64,000 nucleotides of DNA from Atherix ibis (taxonomy: Eukaryota; Arthropoda; Insecta; Diptera; Athericidae): contig OY282609.1 in the NCBI GenBank assembly GCA_958298945.1, positions 34,135,212 through 34,199,211 of the forward strand, read 5' to 3'. The translations under genes and the position numbers were made by a program. This document shows positions 12,081 to 23,670 of this stretch, piece after piece. Under the pieces are notes generated by a model, which worked only from the letters and a program-made list of their open reading frames with translations, had not been told where the DNA came from and ran no database searches. The first letter of the stretch is position 1. Each line of letters starts with the position of its first letter.

Positions 12081-12125
12081 TAGATATGGCCCGTAAGGCA
12101 GTTGAGGGAAAGAGTAGGAGATAAT

Positions 12126-12536
12126 AATAGGTGAATATGTGTTCCAGAAGAACATCATGACATAAATGATAATATCGCAGGTATGCTGGGATGCGATAGC
12201 TGAATACGCATCTTGAGTAATAAAGAAGGGAGAAAGAATGAGAAAAGTGCAGTCTGCAGCCTAAATAGGATAATAGACTTGATGTCAGTTTACTCGCTAG
12301 GAAGTAATACCTGATGGTAGTCGTATAGGAAATCATATTTGACGGTAGTTGGATGATTTTTTTGCTGTTTGGTTTTTTAAAATTATTTTTGATAGACCAC
12401 GCATGACACATGACACATCTTAAAACCGAAAGTGTTTAATTAACATTACCATTTGATTATAGAAAGACTTACATAAAAATGTGTTTTACGCACTTCGACC
12501 ATTTTTTGGTCGTCATAATCAACCTACTAAGCAAGC
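12126..12536. other. No gene recognised
   Basis: This may contain further decayed reverse transcriptase sequence after the fragment at 12083-12121, but I could not align it. A minus-strand open frame of 115 codons at 12064-12411 is probably chance. Confidence 0.4.
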
Positions 12537-13150
12537 ATATAAACAAAGTACAGCTTATGCAAGAACTGAAGCTGAATGACCTGCCAAAGCGTCGAATTTT
12601 CGGTTAGTGGGACTTAGACCAACTTGAGGAAGATCCGTTTTTTTACACAAAAATTACGTTAACCGATGAAGCCTATTTCTGGTTGAATGATCGGATGAAG
12701 AACCACAGACAAAACAAGAACTGTCATGGCATTCAGAAAACACTGTTTGGTGCGGTTTATAGACCGGTGAAATCATCGGTACGTATTTCTTTAAAGATGA
12801 CGCTGGCCGCAACGTAACCGTCAATGGTGTCCGCTTTCGCTCGATGATTTCGAGCGAAAGCTTTTTTCCCAAAATTCCAAGAGCTGCATCTGATCGACAT
12901 GTGGTTTCAACAAGACGGCGCTACATGCTACACAGCACGTGAAACCATGGACATATTGGGAGATGAGTTCGGTTAGCAGATTATATCAGGTTTCGGACCG
13001 GTAAGTTCGCCGCCTAGATCGTACGATTTGACGCCTCTAGACTATGGGGCTACGTGAAGTCACTCCTCTATGGCGATAAACCAGCGTCATTTGCAACCTC
13101 GGAAGACATTAGCGAGATACCAGCTGAGATGCTCCAAAAAGTGGAACGTA
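12537..13150 (+). pseudogene. DD41D transposase remnant, subfamily B
   Basis: The plus frame reads KVQLMQELKLNDLPKRRIF, then TLTDEAYFWLN (first Asp at 12665-12667), then FFKDDAGRNVTVNGV near 12790-12830. QQDGAT gives the second Asp at 12914-12916, and YDLTPLDY gives the third Asp at 13040-13042. The last two are 41 residues apart when the frame is followed. YVKSLLYGDKPASF follows. Stops and indels are frequent, the N-terminus is absent, and I saw no terminal repeats. All three catalytic Asp codons survive in an otherwise dead copy. Confidence 0.75.
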
Positions 13151-14456
13151 ATCGATTTATATTTCTCTTGCTATCGTTCTTTAACATAACATTTAAGGTA
13201 GGAAGACAATTCTCACGACACCACCAAACAACAACTACAATTTCTGTCAAAAATTAACGAACTTCAACCGAATCAACTAATTAAATACAATGACAATAAA
13301 ATGTATTATTTATTAAAGATGTTTCATTCAATTTTTAATATATTTCTACTTCAATATCAACTATCAGATAACAATCTTGCCGCATAACAAAACACTTGAA
13401 TATATGGGACAGTACTTCAACGACAATGATAAAATCAAAATTAGCTCTAATTCGGTGCAGTTTTCGTCCGCCATCGAAATTTTTTGCATTCCCATAATTT
13501 TGTGAAGGTTATAAAATTTTTGACAGCCGAATGCAAGCAGTTTTCAGTACAGTCGAAATTATTTTCCTACCATAAGAAAAGCCAAATATATATAAGAGAG
13601 TATATTTTTTGAGAGTGAAGAGATATCGCTCTTTACTAAAGTACCTGAGGAAGTTAATCTTTTAAACAGTGTACACGTATTACTCACGCTTGTTGTTCTC
13701 TTTTCTAATCTAAAGCAGTTTTCTCTTAGTTATGTGATTTATTTATTATGCTATCTTTCTCTCACTATAAATATTTTCTCTTATGATTTACATATTCTAT
13801 CTGTTTCTGTCTTTCCCGCTTATTCTGTAATCGGTCTGTTGCTTAATCGTCGGACGCATGTAACGTTGCTCTAAGTTCGAAAAGTAAGTTGTTTTACTAA
13901 GGCGTGGTTACATTTATGTTTTGTGTGAAGTATAATAGCAAAATGGCTGCAACGCTATATTCGAGAGCTATGAAATTTTTAATGGGCGTGAATTTTAATG
14001 CATATAGAATATTTTCCTTTTCTTTGCATAATTATTACATATAACTTTTAATATGATTAAATACATTATTTTGAAAAAATAATTATAAGAATATACATTA
14101 AAACTCGAAATTTTCAAAATTTTTAATAAGAAGTTTAGTATTTATTGAAATTAATTTAGTGGAAAATTTATTTTTTCCAGGCTTATTACAGTCCGTTTAA
14201 TCTTCGCAAATTAATTTTTGGACTATGTGAATGCTGTTGTATTAATAAAAGTGCTTTTGTAAAATGCACAATCCGCAATCTTCCACAACTTTTATAAGAT
14301 GGAGTATTCGTAAAAATGTCCTCCTCTGAACAAAAAAATGTGAGTATCTAAAATTATTATCGCTTTTATTGTCGGGATATATTTTTAAATATATAATGTG
14401 CTTTAAGATCACATAAATGTAATTTGAAGGGGATGCATATATACGATATGTCACAT
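13151..14456. other. No gene recognised
   Basis: The region has a TATA-like run near 13590 and a sequence near 13600-13900 whose texture recalls an LTR. I found no paired LTR, primer-binding site or polypurine tract, so no call is made. Confidence 0.4.
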
Positions 14457-14528
14457 ATTATTCTCCAGTTAACGATATAGTAATTATTATTACTATAATA
14501 ATTACTATATCGTTAACTGGAGAATAAT
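14457..14528. repeat. Perfect 34-bp inverted repeat, 4-nt loop
   Basis: Arms 14457-14490 and 14495-14528 are exact reverse complements around the loop tact. The centre is AT-rich, but the outer arm (ctccagttaacg) is not low complexity. No target-site duplication or transposon motif adjoins it. Confidence 0.9.
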
Positions 14529-17379
14529 GCTTATTTATATAGTCAAGTCTATTACTTTTGCTTATTTCAAAATATCAAATATTTGAGTGCGCAAATGTGA
14601 TGAGAATAACTATAACTAAGTATAAAAAGACATACTTTTCCAATTATATCCTCAGCACAGCCGAATATTATAAAGTTTTGTTGGAAATAAATTTTTCTGG
14701 TTGGTTTCATGTTGATTATCTAAACAATTTCTCAACGAATGTATTGGAAAGGATTGTATGGCAATTTGATGACGTCTTCTTAGCGCTTCTAATATACCTC
14801 ACATCCTGTACGGACTGAAATTTTTGTTTTAAAATACTGGTCTTATATAGACTATCAAAAAATTCATTTTCGAATCAAAAAAATATCATATATAATTTGA
14901 AGTTCGGAGTTTTGCTCAAAAATTGCTTACAATCTAATAATCTAGCTTATCTTTCTTTTACAAGAGGAAAAGTATATAATACAGATGGCATTTAACATTT
15001 ATCTGACAAATTTCTTTTGCACATTTAATTCATTGGTTTTCGAAGCATCCTGAGCACCTCCTCATGAGTCATTTTTGTTTGTTTTTATTGAATAACTCCA
15101 CTTTTTTTTGAGTATATACACTATTCTTACTATGGAAAAGCATCATCATCATCGCATACATGGATAAATATATTTATATAAATTAAATATAAAGCAGTAT
15201 GGCTATTTGAAAGTAAAGATTTTTGACAAATAATTTATTAATTTAAAAATGTTCTTATCAATTAGCAAAAAAAAATTATTATAAACATTCCTTGATCAAT
15301 TTTCAATAAGAACATATTGATCAATTTTCTTTAAATTGTATTCAATTTTCTTTAAATAATATTCCTTGATAAATTTTCTTTAAATTGTTTTTTTAAAGAA
15401 ATAATTATAAAAATGTTTGTAGAAAAAATTCATTACATGCTACTTTGATGTAAAATGAATCTGAATCTATATTTTTTTTTGGAGTTTACGTGAAAACCTT
15501 GAAAGACGCTATAAAGATGGACGCGCGCCTTTCTTGGATCAAAGCTAGCCTATCAAGATTGACTAATGACATCTATGGCAATTATTCCTTTAGTTCACAT
15601 GGTCCTTCTAAGTCGACGGATGTTATTACTTACATTAAAACATGATGATTGTGCACATCCTTGTTACTCACATACCATGGATCATTAACTATATCACGTA
15701 CCATTTTATTCTGCAATATTTGTACCAACTTTAAGAATGCTAGATCTGGTAGCTCTTTCTATAATCTGTACAATGAAAAAGAATTTTCTTTATAACTTGA
15801 ATTTTATTTGAATAAATTTTTCTTAGAATGCCAATTAACTGTATATTTGTATGTAAGAAACAATATATTTTTGTATAATTTTTTTGGTTTTAAGAAATTA
15901 AACAAATTTGAAATTGTTTACCTAAAAATATTGTATAAATTAAATAATTTTTTTTTTAATTTTTTTATTGAAATAAAGAAAAAGGCTTTTTCTATTCCGT
16001 TGTTGGAAAAAAGATTTCATTTGTTGTAAAACATTTTCAAAATTAAGCAGCAATCATCTTCAAACAAAACCGAATCCAACAAGTTTTTAAAAACTAGTAA
16101 ACCAATAGAAATTCAATTTCGTTTTAAATAAATAACATTCTTAACGAGATAAAATCCAATCAATATAATTGTATTGGAAAAATACTATCGATACTAGAAG
16201 CATCAAAGAAAAACAATTTATCAAAATGTTTTCTTTTTCACACTTTTCCTTTTATATTTTTGTATATTTATCCACTCTTTCGAATGTTTCTATTCGATGG
16301 CGAATAAATGTTCATAATACATTCATCCTTTTTATAAGGAAGGTCTCCGAAAGGAACAAAACAAAAAAATAAATAAATAAATGGAAAAGAATTCAAACTA
16401 AATAGAAATGTTTATTTTTACTTTCGTTTCATTTCTTTCAACTGTTTGTTTATTTAAATCCCACAATCCTGCTTTTAAAAAAAGCTTATTTTATCCTTTC
16501 GAAAATTGTATAAAATAAGGATCTGAAAAGGTGCTAAAGAACGATGCTGGGTTAACAAAAAAAAAAACAAAATTTCTTTTTTTTTACGGAAATGCGGTTT
16601 GGAATGGTATCGTTAGCGTGTGGAAGGAGGGGACTGTGGGGTTTTAGAAGGTAAAGGTATTATAAATAGTCAAAAGATGGGAAACGGGAAACTCTTTAAG
16701 AGATGATTGTGAATCACGGAAAGCAACCACAGCACGAAAAATTCATTAAAACTTTTCCATCCCCAAAGGAATGCGAATTAATCAGAATAACAAGAGAATA
16801 ACATAAATAAATTCAAGTAAAATTATGAAAACAGATTACCTTTATCGATGTTGTTATGGTAATTCCTTCAATTCGTGTATGTTGTCATCAGAGACTCACT
16901 ACGAGTACTAACTGTGCTGACTAGAGAAGCATGGCTTGTTGTTCTGGTTCTCCGTATAGACCTAATCGCCCTCCTCCCCTATTTATGTAAGATTTATGAT
17001 AAGGTATCGTATGTACGACAGCTGTTAGACACTCGCACAATAAATATAAATTTATTATACAATATATGATATAATATAGTATATTTAATGAAAAATAAAC
17101 TGAATTTAATAAACAATATTTTCACGCATTTATAATTTTAATGATTGTGAAACATTTGCTTTTAAATTAGTCCAACTTAAAAAGGAAATAATGCAAACAA
17201 TCAAAATCGGTATTAGCCAATGTTGATTTGGAAATTCAAAATTGAATTTAGTATTTTTTCTTTCTTGTTCACTACTTATGCAGCTTCAATGGTCTTTTTT
17301 TTTTAAAGTTTTGCTTGATGACGTAGGATTTATAAAAAAAGTAGACAAATAATTATTTTACTACAAACTGTTTTAAATA
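14529..17379. other. No gene recognised; local A/T-rich repeats
   Basis: Strongly AT-rich sequence. Between about 15285 and 15390 a motif resembling ccttgatcaattttctttaa recurs three to four times imperfectly. Open frames here (14558-14818, 15808-16029, 16169-16372) are short, Phe/Leu/Lys/Asn-rich and look like chance reading of AT-rich DNA. Confidence 0.45.
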
Positions 17380-18065
17380 AAGGGTGTTTTTTGGGGGGTT
17401 TATTTTTCGAAATGGCAACACTTTTATAGCGACAGCCAGTTTGACAGGTGACAGCTGATTTGTGGTAAACTTCGTTAGCCATATGATCATGAATTGATTT
17501 ACGCAAGAAAAACGCTTACACATTCTGTAAATTTATTACGAAAGTCGTGGGTCAGTTCACGATAATAACCGGATTTGGAGGGATGAAAATCAACAAATCA
17601 GCAGGTCGGCAGCATAGCCGTTAGCCTACTGGACTATTATCCAAGCGGTCGTAGTAGAGTCCCACACAGGCATGGTCCTACGCTAATTTTCAAAAATAAT
17701 TTAATTTCCTTATCCTGTTATCACTTAGAATATACATTTCAGTACTAATATTACTTGAAATTATAATAAACAATCAAACTAAAATCCACAAACCATTATT
17801 GAGACGCCATTGCATCCACAAAAAAACACTGTTTGGTGTGGTTTATGGGCTGGTGGAATAACTGGTTCACATTTCTTCAAAAATGATGCCGGCCGGAACG
17901 TTACAGTTAATTGGGAGCATTATAGATCTATAATTACTGACTTTTCTGCTGTGCAGTTAAATTGCATTAATGTAGAAAGTCAGCAAGACGGTACAACATG
18001 CCACATAACGAACACCACAATCAATTTATTGAAGAAAACATTCGATGAGTGTTTAATTATCCGTA
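17380..18065 (+). mobile_element. DD41D element remnant, subfamily B, carrying a SINE-like insert
   Basis: The 5' end (agggtgttttttgggggg at 17381) and the following leader, with ttgacaggtgacagctgatt near 17443, look like a DD41D terminus preceded by TA. The N-terminal transposase segment FTQEKRLHIL is near 17497-17530. After an insert it resumes as LHPQKNTVWCGLWAGGITG, FFKNDAGRNVTVN and QQDGTTCHITNTTINLLKK at 17812-18045, where the second catalytic Asp is kept. The sequence stops before the third Asp near 18065, so the 3' end is lost. Confidence 0.7.
17600..17795 (+). repeat. Possible tRNA-derived SINE inside the DD41D element
   Basis: A GC-richer block at 17603-17690 has a box-A-like stretch (tagccgttagcctactgg) and, about 30 bp later, gtagtagagtccc, close to the B box of RNA polymerase III genes. 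An AT-rich tail follows to about 17795. It interrupts transposase sequence that is continuous in relatives. The tRNA origin is inferred from two degenerate boxes; no target-site duplication was confirmed. Confidence 0.4.
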
Positions 18066-18464
18066 ATGGTTTATTTTCTATTAAGATATACAAAGTTGCT
18101 AGTCTACCAGAGATGATAGACGATAAACCAGAGATAAAAAAATACTCTATACTATTGGAAGGGTTCTAGCTATTGAATAACAAGTTGGTAAACTTACTCT
18201 TAATCTAGAATAATATGTGTAACGCTATTACAAAGGTAAAAAAGCATATCAACATAGCGGCGAAAGGATTGTTGCCAGAAGGATTAGGATATGACTAGAA
18301 TTTCAATACTTGGTAGAGTTCTATATTTCTCGTCCATATATCCAAATAAAGACCCCGAACAAAGCAGCTGGGGATTGTGGCATAGGCGCTCAGAACGTAT
18401 CAGCCACATGGTGACAATATTCCAACATAAAATATCGTGTAAATTGAGATTATACCTCAAAAAT
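18066..18464. other. No gene recognised
   Basis: Sequence between the broken DD41D copy and the interspersed repeat. Two overlapping open frames on opposite strands near 18284-18499 are not recognisable. The part adjoining 18465 may belong to the same element as the repeat. Confidence 0.4.
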
Positions 18465-18741
18465 ATATTTTCATAAGGATTATTATTAATAATTAACATT
18501 TAGACTCTATGTTCAATTGAGTTTATTTATATAAATAAATTAGTGAATTTGGAGAGGAAATTGTTGGATCAAGATGCTCAGGAATCTTCTCCTAAAAGCA
18601 ATTGAAGTGCAAGACGGCAACCTTTTAGGATATAGATAATAGTAAGAAAGACTGCACAGGATCTGTTTAAATGAATAGAATAAGAGTTCCTAATTCTAAT
18701 AATTTCTTATTATTGCCTTAAATTAGGGAATAATTTAAAAA
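18465..18741 (-). repeat. Interspersed repeat, inverted partner of 1-300
   Basis: Read on the minus strand, this matches the first ~290 bp of the window with small indels. The copies lie about 18 kb apart in inverted orientation. See the entry at 1-300 for the suspected non-LTR origin. Confidence 0.6.
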
Positions 18742-20133
18742 TACTGCAGTTGATTTATGGAGTGTCAGCGCAAGATTGAAAAGGGTGTCATTGCATGACC
18801 AGGTTTGTCGTTTGCTATGGTCAAGCCAGGAAACAGATTATTAAAAATGTAGGGTAATTTAAATTTTTATACATAACTTAAGATGAGTTTTTAGTAAGAG
18901 CAAGTATTGAAGGGCATCCTTTCTAAACAAGATCGAATCTGACCGGTGAGCCAAACTAACATATCTGAGGCAATGGTTGACTGCTGTCTACAGCTTCTGC
19001 CACTATTACGAGGATACCGACATAAGTCAAAAGGACATAGCATAGCTTACTATTTGTTGAGACGCTTTACACTTTTATTTATTCAAGTATAAATCTGCCC
19101 TTCTAGATCAGCAGTACAGGTTTCAGGCTCGTTTGAACACTACATGACTCTTTTGTAGTATGTTGAGGCTCATTTTCAGGTTCGTTTGAAAACTACATGA
19201 CTTTTGTAGTGCGTTGCAAAAATTCGAACAGCGAAATTTTGAAAAACGATATACCATAAAATTTTGACGAATCCCGTAAGCTCATTTTTTATACAAGTTA
19301 ATTAATTATATAAGTGTTGGTGGCGTAAATCATTTTTGGAGTTCCAATAATATTAAAACTGATAAGTAGTAAATACAATTTATGGTTTAGGTGTAGATAA
19401 ACCGATTAAAACCCAAGATCAGCCAATAAACCTCACAATTCAATAATTGGAAGAATGTGTTCCTTAACCTCATGGATAAAATGGAAAATTACCAAGATTT
19501 CTTCAGTTTCCTCCAACCTATACGAACTACTATCTTTTATAGAGACAACACTCAGCACCAGAGAGTAATGACCATACCCATTTTCGTTAGAAATGTAAAA
19601 GAAATGGTTAAGGTAGTCGTGTCAGTACCAAACGCATTGGCATTGATCAGTTTATGGTATATTCAAATCAAATGCAAACGAGCTGGCTATACAGTTTCTA
19701 CATACGTTCAATCTACGCTTATCCTAAGAGGTACCTAAGCCTGTTGGTCATATCCTCCTCCCTTAACCACTTCCTTGTGGTCATAGACACGGAAATTTTT
19801 TGACTTTCTTCTTTCAATCGTGGATTGAAATAGGAAAATCGATGGAACTTATTGGAAAGCGTCTGAAACTTTCCAACATCTGCACTTCAGACTGCGCTCT
19901 ACCTGGCTGCATCGCATTTAAAGCCAACAGCTCCCTCGAAGCCTACGCCAATAGTCAGGGCCTATTCTTGGTGGTCTGCCGAAGGATGGGGGGCCCTTGA
20001 CCATGAGTTTGCATTTAAAATAGATTACTATAAATTCAGAGCGACCTTTCTTTTGAGTTCTCTTAGAAATGCCTACCAGAATTTCAGGGTTCGCACCCCT
20101 AAAGCACTATTAGGCTTTTGTACCTATAGGTAG
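18742..20133. other. No gene recognised; short tandem duplication
   Basis: A ~44-bp segment (19121-19165) is repeated with changes at 19174-19216. Open frames at 19457-19738 (93 codons) and 19800-20000 (66 codons) have mixed composition, but no motif, start context or splice signals that would support a gene. Confidence 0.45.
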
Positions 20134-20195
20134 AATCGTAAGAATTGCATCTGCAATATATGGAATATCTATTTTGCAGATGCAATTCATACGAT
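20134..20195. repeat. Imperfect 22-bp hairpin
   Basis: The left arm (20134-20156) and right arm (20173-20195) pair with a single A-A mismatch inside the stem. The core gaattgcatctgcaa pairs exactly with ttgcagatgcaattc. The dimensions would suit a small-RNA precursor, but nothing else supports that. Confidence 0.6.
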
Positions 20196-20645
20196 GCCTC
20201 CTGTTAGCCAGTTGCCATTATTGAGATGATAAGTTGGTATATATTTAATATCCCGCCGGGGTTAAGAGGGGAGGGGGGGTCGGCGGAAGGTGGCCATAAA
20301 AGCAAGATCTAGCGGAAAATAAAAATAAGTTGGGGAAATAGGAACCGTTTTATTTTTATTTGATCATTCGTTGCCGCATCAGTATATAAATAACATAATC
20401 TTTTTTTCAATCGAGACATGTTTTTTGAATCCCTTGGATTATGGAGTATTGGACCTTAAAATTAACTCACATATGCATACTGCTCAAAAGTATCACTTTC
20501 AGATAGGGGAAATTTTATATTTGGTACGTAGTGCTTTGACGCACATTTTTAAAATAATGATAAGAAATTTACTTATATTGTCATGTTTTCCAATGAAATC
20601 AGCTTTAGCTTTAATGTGGAACCGTATATAGGCATTGAGCTATTA
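20196..20645. other. No gene recognised
   Basis: A G-rich patch lies near 20255-20285. The 86-codon open frame at 20371-20631 has no recognisable motif. Confidence 0.4.
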
Positions 20646-20647
20646 TA

Positions 20648-21891
20648 TAGGGTGGTATATCTAGCGGTTCCATTTTGAACTACTATTTATTTGAAGTACT
20701 AGAGTGTTAAATGTCAACACAAATTGACAGATTGTTAGTTAAAAGTAAGAGTTTTACGAAATGGTAATCCATACGCTAGAAGAAAAATGGGAAATATTGA
20801 GAATTTACTTCAAAAGTGGTGAGTCTTCAACCCAAACTGTAAGAAATTTTAAAAAAAAATGAGTAAAGATCGAATGCCATCACGTGAATTTGTGGGTAAA
20901 TTCGTGTAGCGAGTTCGCGAAACTGGTTTGTTGGTTGCCAAAGCAACTCGTTGCCGCTCTAAGACCATGCGTACGACCGGGAATGTTGCCGCCGTTGCTG
21001 AAAATGTCAGTTATGATCCATCAACATCAACTCGTTACCGTTCTCAGGAATTGAACATTTCTCCCACTTCTCTGTTGAGAATTTTGAAGAAAGACATCGG
21101 TATGAAAGCTTACAAAGTTCAATTAGTCCAACAACTAAAGCCGCATGACAATTGGCCGAAGATGAGCATTTTTCGGATGAGGCCCATTTCCACCTCGGTG
21201 GGTATGTCAACAAACAAAATTGTCGCATCTGGGGCTCAGAAAATCCATACGTCACCATGGAAAAGCCGATGCATCCTCAATGAGTCACGGTTTGGTGCGG
21301 ATTTTGGACTGGAGGCATCATTGGCCCGTTTTACTTCGAAAACGATAAAGGAGCCGCCGTTACTGTCAATGGTAAGCGCTATCGTGGCATGCTCAACGAA
21401 TTTTTGTTTCCAAAAGTTGAAGAGAATGGCATAGACGACATTTTGTTTCAACAAGACGGGGCCACTTGCCACACAACCAACGTAACAATCCAACTTTTGG
21501 GCACTGCTTTCGAAAACCGAATAATCAGCCGAAATTCTGATGTCAATTGGCCGCCTTGGAGCTGTGATTTGAGCCCGTTGGATTATTTTCTGTGGGGAGC
21601 AGTTAAGAATAAATGTTACGCAAGCCATCCAGAGACAATTGAGGTTATGAAAAACGAAATCAAAGTTGCAATTGAAGAGATACAGGCCCGGACAATCGAA
21701 AATGTACTGAAAAATTGGGTCTAGCGAATGGGGTACTGTAACGCCAGCGGTGGCAGTCATTTAAATGATGTTGTGTTTCATTCTTAAATTTCAAGGTTCA
21801 ATCTTTTTAATAAAACCGAAAATTTGAAAAAACATACACTAGTTTTATTTTATTTACTTTTTAAAATAGAACTTCTAAATGGTCCACCCTG
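20648..21891 (+). mobile_element. DD41D (rosa-type) element, subfamily A, second copy
   Basis: Its ends (TAGGGTGG at 20648 and CCACCCTG at 21884-21891) match the element at 10798-12080. The left flank is TA; the right flank is CA, probably a mutated TA. The two copies are very similar along their length but carry different internal deletions, so neither derives directly from the other. At 1244 bp it is slightly shorter. Confidence 0.85.
20928..21724 (+). pseudogene. DD41D transposase, frameshifted and internally deleted
   Basis: Bases 20928-21150 read ELNISPTSLLRIL and KAYKVQLVQQLKPHD. A deletion then joins directly to the region before the first catalytic Asp. Bases 21389-21724 hold the C-terminal half intact: QQDGATCHTTNVT (second Asp), SRNSDVNWPPWSCDLSPLDYFLWG (third Asp, 41 residues later) and IENVLKNWV at the end. 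The catalytic C-terminal half is better preserved than in the copy at 10798. The whole is not translatable as one protein. Confidence 0.8.
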
Positions 21892-22499
21892 CATAATATA
21901 TTATCATTCAAATACATATAATTATAAAAATTCATAAATTATATTCTTATGAATACACGATTTTTAAGGACACTTACCTTGGATTTTGCTGAGGCAAACA
22001 TTATACCTATTTATATAATTGTATACTAATAGGTATAATATTTGACTATGTAAAAATATGAAACCAATAAAACCCCTATCGGAAAGTAATCAAGCGATCG
22101 TTATTGAAACGTTATTCTGATTACAGACGATTGTCTTTTACATTCAAATTATTTAGGCTTTAAGCACTTACAGTACTTAAACTCCAATGAAAATTAGTCG
22201 AGTAATAGGCAAACATTCCTCTTATTTAAATATATAATTTATTTTTACTATTAACTTACATGAAAAACATAGATTTTCGAATAATGAATACACTTCTTTA
22301 CCAAGTATTTGATTTTTTGACAATATTTTAATAGATTAAATTATTCAAATTTACTATTCATAATAATATTAACTTATTTTATCTGACTTTTTATTATAAT
22401 TTCACTTTTTTTAACCTTTTTGATTTTTATTTTCATTAATTACTCTATGTATATTTATCAAAAAATACTCTTTTTTTCATTTTAAAAGCGTTTAATATA
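21892..22499. other. No gene recognised
   Basis: AT-rich sequence with no open frame or repeat that I can place. Confidence 0.4.
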
Positions 22500-23670
22500 G
22501 ACTATAAACGAAGGGCTTGTCAGCTTAATTTGAAGTTAATAGATGAGTAAGGGTCGGCGAAGATGGTTTTTGGTTCATTGTGCTGCCACGCACCTCTCAA
22601 TTAATAAAAAAAAATGGGTTTTTATTTTCGGTTGAAATAGTCCATTTTTGCAATGCAGGTGGGTTTCTGGTTTTCTCATATGGATTTAAAACGTTGTGTA
22701 TACAATATTTCTGATTTTCTCATTTGGTGCAAGAATGTACTAATTTTTTTGTGCATTCCTACTAATTTTTTGGCGTTTGGAAAGCAATATTTAGTTGACA
22801 GTTGATCATTGGAAAAGCAAGCATTTTCTAAATTCTATCTAGCAACACTTAGCGATTCTCCTTGGGCTTTGTTGATTGCAATTCCGAACACAAATTGTAG
22901 GGCAAATTGGGGGGAATCATTAGAATCCATGGAAGCAGCACATCTCATCCTGTATATTTATTTCTGATAATTGTTGATGTATTCTAATTCGGCAGTAGTG
23001 TTTCAACGGCAAGTTTGGTTCTAATGCATAGCCTCGGCGAATTTTAATTCTGAGTACACCAATTTTAGAAGTTTTAATGTGCTGTGACATTTCAGATAAC
23101 GCTAATGAATTTCGAAACTCTATTGAGTAATTGACATCTGTATTGACAGATTTCTATTTCGTTGGCTTCCCAGAAAGTATCAACTGAATCCGATCGTTTA
23201 TGTTATTAACATCATCCTTTTTCGGGCATAAGAATGCTCGTTCACAAGGTCAAACGTTTTTTCTTGAAGTTTATCGTAATGTTTTGGAAAATTCAAATAA
23301 TAAATTGAATTATACTTGGATAAATTTGGAATTGGGTGAGAGAATATTTTTTTAACCTAAATATTGTATAATAAAAACTTATAAATCAAAAAATCAAAAA
23401 AAAAACAGGGAAACAAATATTCAAAACGTAAATTAACTTAATTCTTTAAATTTAATGAATGCAAAAAAAATGAAAAACGCAAGGAAACGAATTAAAAAAA
23501 AAATAGTTGTACTGCAGCACTTTGCTTGGCGTCCAGTTAGATCAAAATGGGAAACACTCACCGTACCCAAAAATCCTACTATACAAATTTTCATGATTAT
23601 CCGTTGAGTGATTTAGGAGTCTCTATAAAACATACAAATAAACAAACATTCGCTTTTATACATATATAGA
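22500..23670 (-). mobile_element. Helitron remnant
   Basis: On the minus strand the 5' end appears to be TCTATATATGTATAAAAGCG at 23651-23670, preceded by A. It fits the TC start and A/T target of Helitrons, and an end of this texture is common in insect copies. Downstream lie decayed Pif1-type helicase blocks (22680-23270). The 3' CTRR end with its hairpin was not located, so the lower boundary is approximate. Helitrons move by rolling-circle replication; no Rep nuclease motif is visible, so this copy is internally deleted. Confidence 0.6.
22680..23270 (-). pseudogene. Pif1-like Helitron helicase fragment
   Basis: Minus-strand readings give ERAFLCPKKDDVNNINDRI near 23190-23250. VNYSIEFRNSLALSEM follows near 23090-23140. 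QFALQFVFGIAINKAQGESL lies near 22860-22920, then ENACFSNDQLS near 22800-22835. NDRI, the xNKAQGxSL block and the CFSHGQLY-like block occur in this order in the C-terminal helicase of Helitron RepHel proteins. Stops and frameshifts separate the blocks, so it is a dead fragment. Confidence 0.65.

Larger units (their letters stand above)
10597..12125 (+). mobile_element. R1/LOA-like non-LTR reverse transcriptase fragment, split by a DD41D element
   Basis: One plus frame reads LLLPKGKKPPDE, SYRPIFLLNTANKMLGRI and GLSRNQYG from 10605 to 10770, with a single stop (TGA where Phe is expected) before STVAAIYTVV. The reading resumes after the DD41D element as DMARKAVEGKSRR at about 12083-12121, so the split lies within one frame. 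This is the N-terminal finger/palm block of R1/LOA/I-type reverse transcriptases. Nothing upstream or downstream is securely readable. It is a short, old fragment. Confidence 0.7.

Noticed and set aside
13440..13930. Possible solo LTR of a gypsy-like element
   Set aside because: The texture is suggestive, with a TATA-like run and pyrimidine tracts, but I found no second LTR, no TG...CA ends with a duplication, no primer-binding site and no gag-pol motifs.
19457..20000. Two adjacent plus-strand open frames of 93 and 66 codons as a possible gene
   Set aside because: There is no recognisable domain, no splice signals linking them and no reliable start context; the composition alone does not support a gene.
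21236..21760. 174-codon minus-strand open frame
   Set aside because: Antisense of the DD41D transposase at 20928-21724. Its length reflects the codon bias of the real frame, and the same shadow occurs at 11449-11655.
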